From Guadua angustifolia (lineage: Eukaryota; Streptophyta; Magnoliopsida; Poales; Poaceae): a stretch of DNA of 64,000 bases. The notes beneath the pieces are model-generated. The model was not told where the DNA came from and searched no databases. It saw nothing but the letters and a program-made list of their open reading frames with translations. Location: positions 33,100 to 97,099 of the forward strand of contig JAYEVE010000732.1 in assembly GCA_036346375.1 (NCBI GenBank), read 5' to 3'. Position numbers and translations under genes: made by a program. Shown here piece by piece: positions 46,076 through 58,153 of this stretch; position 1 is the first letter of the stretch, and every line of letters begins with the position of its first letter.

Positions 46076-48350
46076 CGGAGCTTGCTTCAATCCATACAAT
46101 GCTTTGTTCAGCTTCAGGACTTTCTCAGCATTCTTTTTATCGATGAAACCTGGAGGCTGCGGTACATATACTTCTTCTATTTCTTCATTCAGGAATGCAG
46201 TATTCACATCTATATGGTGTACTTTCCATCCCTTGTGAGCTGCAATAGCAATTAGTAACCTCACTGTCTCCAATCGGGCCACCGGAGTGAATACCTCTTC
46301 AAAATCCACTCCTTGATGTTGGACATACCACTTTGCCAGTAGTTTGGCTTTGTGCTTCACAATGGCTCCATTTGAATCCCCTTTCACCTTGAAAACCCAC
46401 CTCAGTCCGATTGCACGATGTCCGTCAGGAAGCTCGGTCAGGTACTAGGTGTTGTTCTGTTCAATGGAGTTTATTTCTTCTAACATTGCTTGCCTCCAAT
46501 GTATCTCTTTTTCTGCTTCATCGAAGCAGCTTGGTTCATCTGCAGCAAGGAAACATGAACCAGAGTGTTGCAAATCATGCATTGGAACTGTGTTGTCCAG
46601 AATATTTCTGATGGTGCGGTACCGCCTTGGTGCTTCGTCAGATGGCTGAGATGCTCCTTCAGGTGGACTGACAAACTCTATTGCCGCTGCATTCTGAGGC
46701 GTTTGTGGATCTTGCGGGGTCATTGGCACTAGCGTGCCAAACTCTTGCACTGAACTTTGAATGTTTGGATTCGGCATGTCCGCAGCTAGCATCTCTTTTT
46801 GCACTCTTCCTCCACGCACATTTGTTATGTATTCAACTGTGAAGGCTTCCCCTGGTGAGTCATCTGCACCTCCCTGAGTCACACTACTGCTCCAATCCTA
46901 GGCTGCTTCCTCATCAAACACTACATCACGTGACACATGAACCCCATCACCCACTGGATCATACACACGATATGCTTTAGAACCCTGCTCATATCCAATA
47001 AACACAGTCTTGAGACTTCTGTCATCAAGTTTCTTCAGGTTTGGCTTTGTCACCTTGATGTAAGCAATGCAGCCAAATGCTCTAAGGTGATGCACATTTG
47101 GCTTCCTTCCAAACCACGCTTCAAAAGGTGTTTTGCCAGACACCTATTGGCGTAGGTGATCGATTCGAGCGTCAAAGCTAACGTAGTCACGGCCTCACCC
47201 TAGAAACGCCCCGGCATGCCTTTGGCCTTCATCATGCTTCTTGCCATCCCAATGATAGTTTGATTCCTGCGCTTTACCACACCGTTTTGCTGTGGTGAGT
47301 AGAGCGTGGTGAGATGCCTCTTCATACCTTGGTCAGCACGATACGTCGCGAATTCTGCTGAAGTGAATTTGCCTCCTCGATCTGTCCTCAAGGTTTTCAG
47401 TTTTCTGCTAGACTCAACTTCGATAGCTGCATGAAAACGCTTGATGGCCATTGAAGCTTCATCCTTTGACGCCAGGAGATATATCCGCATGAACCTGCTT
47501 AAATCATCTACCACGAGTAAGAAATACCTCTTCCCGCCTGGTGTAGTTGGGCTGATTGAACCGCACAGATCACCATGTACGAGGTCAAGGAGACCCTCTG
47601 CACGGTAACTAGCCTCTCCCAGAAATGCCGCTCTTCGCTGCTTCCCTACGAGGCATCCGTCACAGACCTGATCTGGATGCTCGATTCTTGGCAGTCCATG
47701 TACCATTTTTCCTTGACTCAACTTCTTAAGTGAACCAAAGTTCGGCGCCCTCTGTTTCTTAATTTTTGTTCTTTCTGTTTTCTCCCCTTCCTCCCCTTCC
47801 CGTTCTCTTTTTCTGCTCTCTTCCTCCTTTCCTTTTAGCCCGTTCTGTGCTCTACAGTTCGGGTCCCGAACGGTTCGTTTGACTGTGGTGTAACTTTTGT
47901 ATCTGTTGCCTTCTTCTCCTTAATGTATGGCAGAGCTCCTGCCCTTTCATTTCAAAAAAAAGTGAACCAAAGTTCAGATGACCATACCGAGTATGCCAAC
48001 GCCACGCTTCATCGCTGCTCTTGACTGCCAAACATATCGGCTGTGTAATCTTCAGATTCAGTGTGTACAACCTGTTTGCAGATCGCTTGACTTTGGCGAG
48101 AAGACATCCATCTTCCTCACGGATGATCATCAACCCATCTCCAAGCTGCACCTTATAGCCATTCTCGTCAAGTTGCCCAACGCTTATGATGTTACTTTAT
48201 AGGCTGGGGATGTAATACACATTTTACAGAATTCTGTGTTCCCTGTTCAGGCATGTGAACAGAACTGATCCTCGCCCAATTATGTTTATGACAGAATCAT
48301 CCCTAAACCTGACAGTACCTTTAAACTTGGTGTCAAGCTCGGCAAAATTT
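46076..48350 (-). pseudogene. Copia polyprotein remnant (integrase and RT), minus strand
   Basis: High to low coordinates: FAELDTKFKGTVRFRDDSVI near 48340, GQLDENGYKVQLGDG (48190), WRWHTRYGHLNFGSL (GAG-pre-integrase, about 48010), VCDGCLVGKQRRAAF (47650), and the integrase core with LVHGDLCG, VVDDLSRFMRIYLL and LRTDRGGKFTS. VSGKTPFEAWFGRKPNVHHL and HLRAFGC.. follow (47130), then RT sequence VFTPVARLETVRLLIAIAAH, HHIDVNTAFLNE and ALYGLKQAP at 46085. It is cut inside RT at 46076 by the RRM element. A LINE fragment interrupts it at 47744-47959. Few stops are seen, so it is younger than most copies here. Confidence 0.88.
47744..47959 (+). mobile_element. 5'-truncated LINE insertion with 16-bp target duplication
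   Basis: A 216-bp insert ends GGCAGAGCTCCTGCCCTTTC-ATTTC and a run of A. The flanking 16-mer AAGTGAACCAAAGTTC occurs at both 47728-47743 and 47960-47975, inside Copia coding sequence. GGCAGAGCTCCTGCC is typical of grass L1-type LINE 3' ends. The rest is CT-rich with no ORF. Confidence 0.85.
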
Positions 48351-50215
48351 TCACGACGAGATGGTGCTCACGCGGCGCGCTGCTGAGGAAGAGGTGGCTA
48401 AGGGCAAGGTTCAAATTTTCGTTTGCATGAGAAAAACCGGACCAAGCCGAAATCCGAAATTTCAGCCAAAATTCGGTAATTTCGGCCAGAGGAGATTCAA
48501 AATTCAAAATTCAAATCCGGTTTGATTTCCACCGAAATTTCCGAATTTCGCCGAAAATACCCGAAATTTCGGTCAAAATGAACTGACTGAAAAGTGGTTC
48601 AAACGATGTCAAAACATTTTGAAATTTTTTTGTAGGTTCCTCATACGTTAGAGATGTTCTCATAAAATTTTCAGGTGATTATCAGTTCTTTGTATTTTTA
48701 AAAAATTCAAACATTGGTACTGTCCCGATGAAACGTTGATCGGTAAGATTGAACCGGATGAAAAATAGTACAAACGATGTTAGAACATTTTTAAATTTTT
48801 TATGGAGATTCCTAAAATATTTAGGATATTTTTGTAAAAATTTCATATGATGATCAAATGTGAGGTATTTTAAAAAATTCAAATATTGGTACTGTCTTGG
48901 TAAAGCGCTGAGCGGCATGTTTCATCCGAATGAAAATTACAACAAACGAGGTTATAAAATGTTGAAAATTTTTCTGGATGGTTCTGACACAACCATAATA
49001 TTCTTATAAAATTTTCATATGATTATCAGGTGTCATGAAGTTTTAAAAATTTCAATAGTGGTACTATCTGTTAAAAGGCCGATGATCAATAATAGATTTA
49101 CTTTAGTAATAAGAAAGGTTTAAATTTTTAAAAATTTTACATAAGGGTGACAAGGAAATTTTAATATATAATAAAAATTTTGAATTATGATCACGCTCCA
49201 GAAAATTTATAAAATTCATAGAAGGCACAGTGCCATTTATGTTCTTTCTCTGTTTGATTTTTGAAATATAATACAACAAATTAAGTTCAATGTCAGAATT
49301 AAATGAAAATATTATATCATAATTTCAATCTGAAAATTTTATATTATCTTCCCCAACAATAAATACATCAACATTAAAAATATCAGAAATTCATAAATTA
49401 ATTTATGATATTTAAAAATTCAAAAACAGAGAGAATTGAAAACTAGTACTTTGAATGTCAGAATTTTTATAAATTCCTGGAGAAATATTTTGAGTTGAAA
49501 ATTTTACATAAGAATACTTAGCTCAAATAAATTTGAAAAACAAAATTTCAAAAAGTTATAAAAATAGTTGAATTGCCTGATAAATCCTTAGCTCAAATGA
49601 ATTGATTTTTGAAATATAATACAACAAATTAAGTTTAGTGCTTACTGCATTGATAGATTTTATTGAGCAAGCCAAGAAATTTGAAATTTTTTGAAAATTT
49701 TATGGAATGGTACCGAGGAAGCTCTTAATCTTTCATAAAAATGTTAGAAGATGATCACACTCGAGAAAATTTAGAAAAATCTAACAAGTTTACTGTCCCA
49801 ATTATGTCCATTCTGTTTTTGATTTTTTGAAGATAACAAATGATGTTAAATTATTTTGGAAATTTTTTCTATGATCTCAAACAACAAGGAATGGTACCAT
49901 AATTTTTTCAGATGATTATTAGGCTTGTAAAATTTTTTAAAAATCTGAAAGTGTTTCTGCTCAAATTTTAAAAAATCTCAAAAAATTAGTTTTTCATCAA
50001 ATTTTCGTGTAACAAGACTTTGTTAAGGGTTATTGGACCCATTCCGTTCAAATCCGGCCAAAACATTTGAAAATCCGGATTAAAAACCGAAATTTCGGAA
50101 ATTTGCCCAATTCGCGAAATGTCTGAAATTACTGTAGCAAAATCAAATTTTAAATTTTTTGAATTCGGCGGTATATCCAAATTCGGGGTGAAAAGCAAAA
50201 TTTCGGCGGTTTTTT
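48351..50215. mobile_element. AT-rich element with GAAATTTCGG-type ends (MULE-like?)
   Basis: Both ends hold clusters of CCGAAATTTCGG-type motifs (48440-48570; 50060-50210) as in the 36.5 kb MITE, enclosing 1.5 kb of AT-rich DNA with a 170-bp tandem repeat and a repeated 'gatttttgaaatataataca' block (49258 and 49604). There is no ORF. Its right boundary falls inside a DUF4220 exon. Termini and target duplication were not resolved. Confidence 0.4.
48573..49085 (+). repeat. ~170-bp degenerate tandem repeat, three units
   Basis: Landmarks 'caaacgatgt' at about 48600, 48770 and (as 'caaacgaggt') 48942, and 'tggtact' at about 48714, 48885 and 49057, recur with 170-172 bp spacing. Each unit also has TAAAATTTTCA-like and 'gat(t/g)atca' blocks. 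Divergence is high. Confidence 0.75.
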
Positions 50216-50428
50216 TTATCCCTGGCCGAGGGCGTATATGGCTGTGGGGTCGGCCAGCATGTAGGCCTGCCAGAGCATGCATCTCAACACGGGGTGGGCT
50301 TCACGCCGGCGGATCCCGGCTAAGACGGAGAGGACGACCTCGAGGCTGAGACTCAAGAGTACCAGGATCTGAATTGACCAATGATTCCAGAGGTCCAGCG
50401 GGCCTGCAGCCATTGCTCCCGCATGCAC
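50216..50428 (-). pseudogene. DUF4220/DUF594 protein, N-terminal exon
   Basis: Minus-strand ORF with MAAGPLDLWNHWSIQILVLL, SLSLEVVLSVLAGIRRR, and MLWQAYMLADPTAIYALG. The pattern 'LW..W..QILVL.S...QV.L..LA..RR...LR..WQAYMLAD..AIY.LG' is the N-terminus of grass DUF4220 proteins, with a first membrane segment at about residues 17-38. The start is at Met 50413 or 50428. Coding ends abruptly at ALGQ where AT-rich transposon DNA begins. Same orientation as the DUF594 part at 42.9-43.4 kb, so both probably come from one gene. Confidence 0.8.
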
Positions 50429-50856
50429 TGAAATTAATTTTCACCGGAGCATCGGCCTGATTCCCAAAATGTTGGCAGGTGAAATGCATGCGGAGAAAAT
50501 GCATGTATACATACGACGTAAAGAAGGTTCTGCTGAATTAATTGAGATCGACCACAAGTGATGATGTACACATACCGAGTAGTAAGTAATGTGTCCAAAA
50601 TTTGCAGTGAAACAGGAAATCAAGAGTAAGGAACTAGCTCATGTGGGAATCTGCAGGTCGATGCTTGATTCCCAACTAGTAAGAAGTTCGTCAAACGAAC
50701 TAGCTCAGGTGGCAAACTAAATAAACAGTAAGCTAGGAAGCAAACGGTGAGGAATACTATTTCATCACATATTCTCATTAGAGTTTGTTATTGTTGAGAA
50801 TAGAGTTTGTTATTGTTGAGGACATATGTGCGTACAAGCTTCGATCAACCAACGAT
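50429..50856. other. Upstream flank of the DUF4220 fragment
   Basis: Probable promoter/5' UTR side of the broken gene. A 22-bp direct duplication around GAGTTTGTTATTGTTGA lies at 50780-50820. No other feature. Confidence 0.3.
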
Positions 50857-50861
50857 ACTAT

Positions 50862-51356
50862 TGAAGGGTTACACGGTATGCTACGCTCGCAAGAAGGGGA
50901 TCATAGATCATTACCACGACGCGCAGTGCAGCGGAAGAAAAGGTCAAACAATCGGTTTGACGTAGCGCGCGTCGATGTGGTGGAAGTAGATGATCATTCA
51001 CGGAGCGACCGTCTCTTCCTCGCAAGCCGATCGTCTTCTTGTTAAATTCGATCGTTTGCGAGCAATGTCTCCTTCTTCTCGTGTTCGTCCCAATCAACAT
51101 TGCAGTCGCAGCAACGCCTCTACGAAGTCCACACGTATAGGGAGGAATTCCGTACATCGGTGTACTAGTACCATGACGCACAGAAGGGAGATGACGGCTA
51201 GGGTTTTGGTTTGGTGGAGAGAAGAACTTCACATCCTTCTGGCCTCCACTCCATCCCTTTATATAGCCTCTCGGTGGGCCTCTACATTAGAGTTCGAACA
51301 TGGTACAAAGCCCATGTCACACGTGCCTCATGATTATCTCTTCGGTATTAATCCAA
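50862..51356 (-). mobile_element. Copia 3' LTR
   Basis: Minus strand starts TGTTGGATTAATACC at 51356, right after GCAAGTGGGAGAT (polypurine tract), and ends near CCCTTCA at 50862. TATA-like CTATATAAAGGG lies at about 51255-51266. It matches the 5' LTR with substitutions and indels. Confidence 0.88.
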
Positions 51357-52459
51357 CAATCTCCCACTTGCACAAGAGTTAATCATGCAAGTAGTTTATT
51401 CCATCCTGTTAAGTGTGTGACCCTGTAGGTTCATGTATATTTAGCTGTGACCTAGAAAACTCCTTTTCTGATTCACAAGTCGATAGCGGCTCCTAGCAGG
51501 ACATAGCGACTCCTAAATACACACAAGGTAGTCGAACCTTTATATTGTTCATGTACCAATCCCTTTGCCTCACGATACTAGATCGAACTCAAGGCGAGAA
51601 ACGTGTCACCCTATAATAGCTCAATCTTCACTCGTTCATGTAATGGATTACTCAACTGCAGTTGACTCCTCAGCTCAATCTTCACTCGTTCATGTAATGG
51701 ATTACTCAACTGCAGTTGACTCCTCAACTACATTCGCATGGCCATGCACTTTCTTAATCCAATCACATCGAGGGGCCCAGACATATCTCTCCTGTTATAT
51801 AGGAGGGGCAAATTCCATCTTGGTCACTCACATTCCTCAATATGTTACATAGCAAACTTGAAAGCTACCTTTATGACCACCCAGTTACGGAGTGATATTT
51901 AGCAACCCCTAAGTAAACTGTTACACATGTAGGAAACTATGACAACCTCAGGTTTAAGGATTCCACATACACTATGTATGAGACCAACTGATGACACTTA
52001 AAAATATAACAATTCCTGCAGTATCTCATGATGGGTCAATCCAACACCATATTCTCCAATATGTGTCCACATTATTGATTTGATAGCTCCATATCTATGA
52101 TCCGTGAATCGTGATCATCAATCAATACATGTGCTGATCCATAAATCATATTTGTTCCATATAATAATAGAAGATCAGGAATAGTTTAGAATAACATCAT
52201 AATAATAATAAAGAGTTTCACAAACAAGTCACGTACTTGTTGATCAATATAAATAATGTTAATTCAAGGAACCAAGAATAACATTTTATTCAAAAATCAT
52301 AAATATAGAAGTAATACAACCATCTCTATGATCGCCTCTAAGGCATATTACTAACAATCTCACACTTGCATTAGATTTAAATAAGGAGGCGTCTAATACC
52401 AATAGACCTTATGTGCTCCTCATGCTTAGGTTGTGGCAGTGGCTTTGTCAGCGGATCGG
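51357..52459 (-). other. Copia 3' non-coding region with an embedded second LTR-like start
   Basis: Minus strand GCAAGTGTGAGAT then TGTTAGTAATATGCCTTAGA at 52356 looks like a polypurine tract plus an Angela-type LTR start, 1 kb before the true 3' LTR. A perfect 52-bp-spaced direct repeat ('gctcaatcttcactcgttca' at 51620 and 51674) lies at 51620-51727. Confidence 0.7.
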
Positions 52460-54690
52460 CTACATTAGCTTCCGTATGTACTTGCATATTTTCACATGAC
52501 CTCTATCCACAATCTCGCAAATAAGGTGAAAGCGTTGGAGTATGTGTTTGGACTTCTGATGTGATCTAGACTCTTTTGCTTGTGCAATGGCACCACTATT
52601 ATCACAATAGAGGTCAATTGGACTAGAGGCACTAGAGACCACACCAAGCTCCGAAATAAAATTCTTTATCCACACAGCTTCTTTTGCGGCCTTTGAAGCC
52701 GCAATGTACTCCGCTTCTGTCATAGAGTCGGCCACCGTATTTTGCTTAGAACTCTTCCAGCTTACTGGTCCTCCATTTAGTGTAAACACAAACCCAGACT
52801 GCAATCGGAAATCATCTTTGTCAGTTTGGAAGCTTGCGTCGGTGTAACCCCTTACAACCAGTTCTTCCTCACCTCTAAAAACTAGGAACATATCCTTTGT
52901 TCTTCTTAAGTATTTTAGGATATTTTTCACGGTTATCCAGTGACTATCACCAGGATACGCTTGGTATCTACTCGTAACACTTAGAGCATATGAGACATCT
53001 GGGCGCGTACAGATCATAGCATACATAATAGACCCAATAGCTGAAGCATATGGAATCTTGCTCATCCTTTCTCGCTCATCATTTGTCGAAGGACATTGAT
53101 TCTTACTAAGACTAATGCCATGTGACATTGGCATGAAACCTCTCTTGGATTCATGCATATTGAACCTCTTCAATACCTTGTCTATGTACGTATCATGGCA
53201 TAATCCAATCAACCTTTTTGATCTATCTCTATAGATCTTTATGCCCAAGATATAACATGCTTCTCCTAAGTCCTTCATCATTGAGAAACTCTTTTTCAAC
53301 GAAGTCTTAACATCTTCAAGTATAGGAATATCATTCCCGATCAATAATATGTCATCCACATATAAGATCAGAAACACAAGTGCGTTCCCACTAGCCTTTT
53401 TGTAAACACAAGGCTCTTCTTTGTTTTTGATGAAACCAAACTCTTTGATTACTTCATTAAAACGAATGTTCTAACTCTGAGATGCTTGCTTTAACCCATA
53501 AATGGATCTCTAAAGCTTGCATACCCTTTCAGTATATTTAGGATCAACAAAACCTTCGGGTTGTATCATGTATACATCCTCAGATAGATTCCCATTAAGG
53601 AAAGCTATTTTGACGTCCATTTGCCATATCTCATAATTGAAATATGCAGCAATAACTAAAATGATCTGGATAGAGTTAAACATGGATACTGGTGAGAAGG
53701 TTTCATCATAATCAACTCCTTGAATTTATTTGAAACCTTTTGCCACCAACTGTGCCTTATAGATCTGGACATTTCCATCCATGTCATGCATGAGGAGGAT
53801 CAACTAAGTTCCAAACTTGATTGTCATGCATGGATTGAATTTCAGATCGCATGGTTCCAAGCCATTTCTCGGAGTTTGGGTCCATCATTGCTTCTTTATA
53901 AGTCTTAGGCTCATCATTGTCTAACAATAAAACATCATGCCGATACCTTATAGGCAATTGACATGGCCTTTTCAGACCTATGTGAGGCTGGTGCCTCTTC
54001 CACAAGTTGTACAACATCTTGTACATCCAAGTGAAGATTCAGTAGGAGTTGAAATATTTTCTGATGGTTCTCGAATTTCTTCAAGTCGCACCTTGCTCCA
54101 ACTAACTCCTTTTGAAAGAAACTCTTTCTCTAGAAAGACATCGTTTCGAGCAACAAACACTTTATTTCCATCCCTCTTATAAAAGTAATATCCTTTTGTT
54201 TCCTTAGGATACCCCACAAAGAACAATTTATCTGATTTGGGTGTGACTTTATCAGGCGTCAAACGTTTTACATATGCATCACATCCCCATATTTTGAGAA
54301 AAGGCAATGAGGGATGTTTCCCAGTCCACATCTCATATGATATTTTCTCAACGGCTTTTGATGGAACCCTGTTTAAAGTGAACGCAGCTGTTTCTAGAGC
54401 ATAACCCCAGAAGGACAATGGCAGATCAGTTTGACTCATCATAGACTGAACCATATCTAACAAAGTTTGGTTCCGTCGTTCGGATACGCCATTCCATTGA
54501 GGCGTTCCTAGCGGAGTAAGTTGTGGAACGAATCCACAATGCTTTAGATGATCATCAAACTCTTGGCTTAAGTATTTGCCACCACAATTTGATCGTAAGT
54601 GTTTTATTGTTTTGCCAAGTTGATTTTGTACTTCATTTTGAAATTATTTGAACTTTTCAAAGGTTTCAGGTTTATGCCTTATTAAGTAGA
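52460..54690 (-). pseudogene. Copia integrase C-part, RT and RNase H
   Basis: High to low: YLIRHKPETFEKFK (54680), then the integrase end with MVQSMMSQTDLPLSFWGYAL, FLKIWGCDAYVKRL, FFVGYPKETKGYYFY and VFVARNDVFLEKEFLS. RT N-terminal blocks follow, broken by stops (54.0-53.4 kb), and finally an intact 305-codon ORF at 52460-53377. That ORF starts MFLILYVDDILLIGND with the RT active-site YVDD. It contains RNase H residues in RGYTDASFQ (Asp), TEAEYIA (Glu) and YCDNSGAI (Asp), then KSKHI. It is one continuous pol interrupted only by point lesions on this side. Confidence 0.92.
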
Positions 54691-54695
54691 TATAT

Positions 54696-57600
54696 TGTCG
54701 GGACCGAATCTAAATCGGGACCCTCTGTGTATTACATGACTAGTCGGGATCACTCTAGTACACACAGGATGAAGCAGTGTTGAAGTACCACAATCATACA
54801 CAATGAAATAATAATAAAGTACTTCAAGCATAATTATAACTTGAAAGTTACGCGACCTTATGGCCACCTTACAATAATTAGCCATGCGAGGCGATAAATA
54901 TCAAGGTAGCACAAGTTCAATAAGCGGAAGCAAAAGTGCGTAATGAAACCCTCAGAGCCACGAACAGCAACCGATTTAGCTTAACCCTAAATCTCCGGAC
55001 CTTCGTTATACTCCTCCTCCCAAGTGGTGTCGCTTTTCTTACGTAGTTGTTGTTGTTTGAAGCAAGGGTGAGTATACAACATACTCAACAAGTCATGCAC
55101 AAATCAGATTCTGTTACTACAAGCAAGGCTTAGTCCAAAGGAAAGGCTTAAATGGTTATTTTGCATAAAGCAGCATTTCTTTTTAACAAGTAATCCTATT
55201 AGATTAAAGGTGATAAACCAATATTAATAATAATTAATTTCTCAATTCTTTTCCAAGAGTTTGGCACACACCTAGTTTGATTCATCGGGTTTTTCGCTGC
55301 AGCACCACCCATTCCACATTTGTATTTTGAAAATCTAACCCTTATTTGTAATCCCGAGCATTGTCCATATCATGAAGGCCTGGCTATTCAAAAATAGATT
55401 CAACACACACACTCTGCGGAAAGTCAGACACTTTACCCACAGGATACGGTCGCTCACCACCTGGTGATTGATTGCAACAATGTCCTTCCGGATACTAACA
55501 CTTAACCGGTGAACCTCTCCAATATTGCCTCTCTAACACTTCCCTCACCAGCCAAAATTTAGAAGCGAGCAAATACGGTTGGATGGGTACCAAGCCGCAA
55601 AGACAGTCGCTCCCCCACTGCAGTTACACTCTTGCGTAACGCGTCGCAGAGGTATCAAAGGAAGATATTAGAAACCTACTAAACTAGGTCCGTCCCATTC
55701 CGAACAAGTGGTTTATGCGAAACTTCAGTTCAAAGGCTCAAGGTGAAGTCCTTAGCTGTCCCGAACCAAGACATCCGGTTTATACTTCTCGGCACACAGC
55801 CTTTACAATCTCAATACATCCGTTGCCACACAGGCCCACCTGGCACGAAGCCTTCTTGCCACTTGCCCCGGTCCAAATCATTTCCCATCCCAGGTTTGCA
55901 TTTATGCAATACATGCCAATGCCCACGTCATTGCATGAGTAGAACCACACAGGTCGCTACCCTCAATTCCATCTCATGACATCATCGCATTATTCCAAAA
56001 TGCGTTCCATAATTGTTTAGTCAATATTGTTTTGCAAATTTGAAGTCATTCAACGCACATAAGTATACTAAGCAGCTAATCACGGTCTAGCCTCCCGTGT
56101 TGGTATTTATATAGCAACTAACATAAATGAACATCTTATGGTGACAAGGATTTCAGGGTGTACAAATAGTATTAACAAGGTGGCATAAACAATATAGGTA
56201 TTTTAACTACTTTTCCCACATGAGCAATATCATTTTTAATTAACATAGCATGCATAACTTGAATCGAGATATATTTGAAAATCTAGGGGCAATATGGTCA
56301 AAGCATGACTTGCCTTCAAACAAATAGATTGATTCTGGTCTGCTCTTATGATGGTTCTCCGAAATCCTCTCGACGGCTTCCCAGTAATTGAAGTCTACGC
56401 ATTCATGCTAACATACAATAAACACTCAATACAGACAACAAGATCAACTCTAAAAATAAATTAAAATTCACTAATAAATAGTTCACATTTTACAAATTTT
56501 TAGGAACTGGAATCACCCAATTCCGAAGTTAAAAGCATAAAAGTTATAGCATTTGCAAGTTTATGGAAATTCAATTAAAAGAAAAACCGAATTATTCTAT
56601 TTATTTTCCTACTGAAAATTCTGTTAATTCTTCTCGGCGTGACACGTGTCAACACCAGAGAGACAGCGTCGACAGCCGACATCGACATCGACATGTGGGT
56701 TCGTGATAGCGCTATGCCGACGCCAAGACACCCGGCGGTCCACCCATCGGCAAGCTGGCCCGATGATCGAAGTTTTGGCCCAACCGGAAGTCGACACGCC
56801 GGGCCTTTTGCAGAAGGCCCACGCTGCTCCAAATCTTTTCCGCTCATTGGATCCAAATCCAACTATTTGCCTACCGCGACTGGTCGACCCATCCGCTTGG
56901 CGACATCCACACCGCGACATTTCAAATCCTACGGCCGCTACTTGGAGAGTTTACTATTCACAGCCCACGCGGACGCAAGCGGAGCTGGGATGAGCGATCC
57001 AACGGCGATGGTTGCTTGAACGATTTCCTATTCACAAGCCTACGTGGCCCGACCAGAGCCGCACGATTACCATCCAACGGCCGAGATCTACCGAAGCTAT
57101 TTAAACTCAATTCTCACGGAAGAAAGCGTGGCGCTACCTCGAACGTCGCGATGGGAATCGACGGCGGAGGAGAAGTCGCGAGGCGCCGAGGAAAAGACGG
57201 TGGTGCCGGTTGTCGGACTTAGGGAAGATGAATTGGCGACGGCGCTTTCGGAGTCTCCTGGCCGAAGAAATAGCCCATCGATGCGGCGTGTCACAATGAA
57301 CTCTCGGCGATGGTCTCAAGCGCGGATGAAAAGCGGCGGACGACTACGGAATGTGAAGAAACCGAGGCGGTGGAAGGATGCTACTCCATGAAGCTCTAAG
57401 CGTGTGCTTTCTGGCGAGCAGCGATTGTATGAGAAGAAGGGCAAAATAGAGCGGAACGGCGTCGCGTGATCGGAGGACTATATCACTTTCGCTTCGGACA
57501 AAGCCTCGATATCTGGCAAAAAATCGACATATTCAAGGCGGCCAACGGAGATTGCGCAGGCGGCAAAGGTTTCTCCCGTCTTGGGCGCGACCGACTTCCA

Positions 57601-58148
57601 CCATCCGATCGCCAATCCAAGCGGCCCGAAAGAATAACGCTTGACCACTCACGCCATGTGGCGACATCCTATGACTCGACGGCGAGATCCAACGATCCAT
57701 GCTATTAAGCGACGGCTTCACCACAACCGTCCGATCGGGATCGAGCGAAGCTGAGGTGGCGGCGCTAGGGTTTTTTACATGAAAGCACGTTGTTGGGCCC
57801 TACCGACAATGCTAACTTAGGCATGATTCTAGCTTTTCTCAATAAAAATAATTGTAGAAATTCAAAGTAATTAATTAGGGAACTAAAATACTCGAAAAAT
57901 TCTAGAAAAATTCCAGTAAAATATTTCAGAGCATTTTGAGCCTAAATAAAATATTTTTATTTATTTTTGATAATTACCTTTTCTGATATTTAATTATTCA
58001 AGAGAAGGATAACCCAAATTAATTTTAATTAAATCAAATAATTCCTAAAATTCAGATAAATTTAATTAAATGCAAATACATTTTAATTAATTCTAAAAAT
58101 TTAAATAACTCCAAAAATTAAGATTGAGCCAAATTTCAGGACGCTATA
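54696..58148 (-). mobile_element. Solo Gypsy LTR inside the Copia integrase
   Basis: Ends TGTCGGGACCGAATC (54696) and GGACGCTATA (58148) correspond to both ends of the 16746-19779 LTR, in the same orientation. Shared internal blocks include AGTATACAACATACTCAACA (17114; 55071). The 5-bp duplication TATAT is present at 54691-54695 and 58149-58153. There is no internal region, so the element was lost by LTR-LTR recombination. It splits the integrase codons around YGYIYL. GC-rich ORFs at 56.6-57.7 kb are LTR sequence, not genes. Confidence 0.92.
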
Positions 58149-58153
58149 TATAT

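Noticed and set aside
45367..46238. 176- and 210-codon plus-strand ORFs
   Set aside because: They run from the internal region into the 3' LTR and Copia DNA in other frames than the RRM ORF; no coding signature.
56639..57391. ORFs of 115-126 codons
   Set aside because: Part of the solo Gypsy LTR; same GC-rich zone as at 18.5-19.4 kb.
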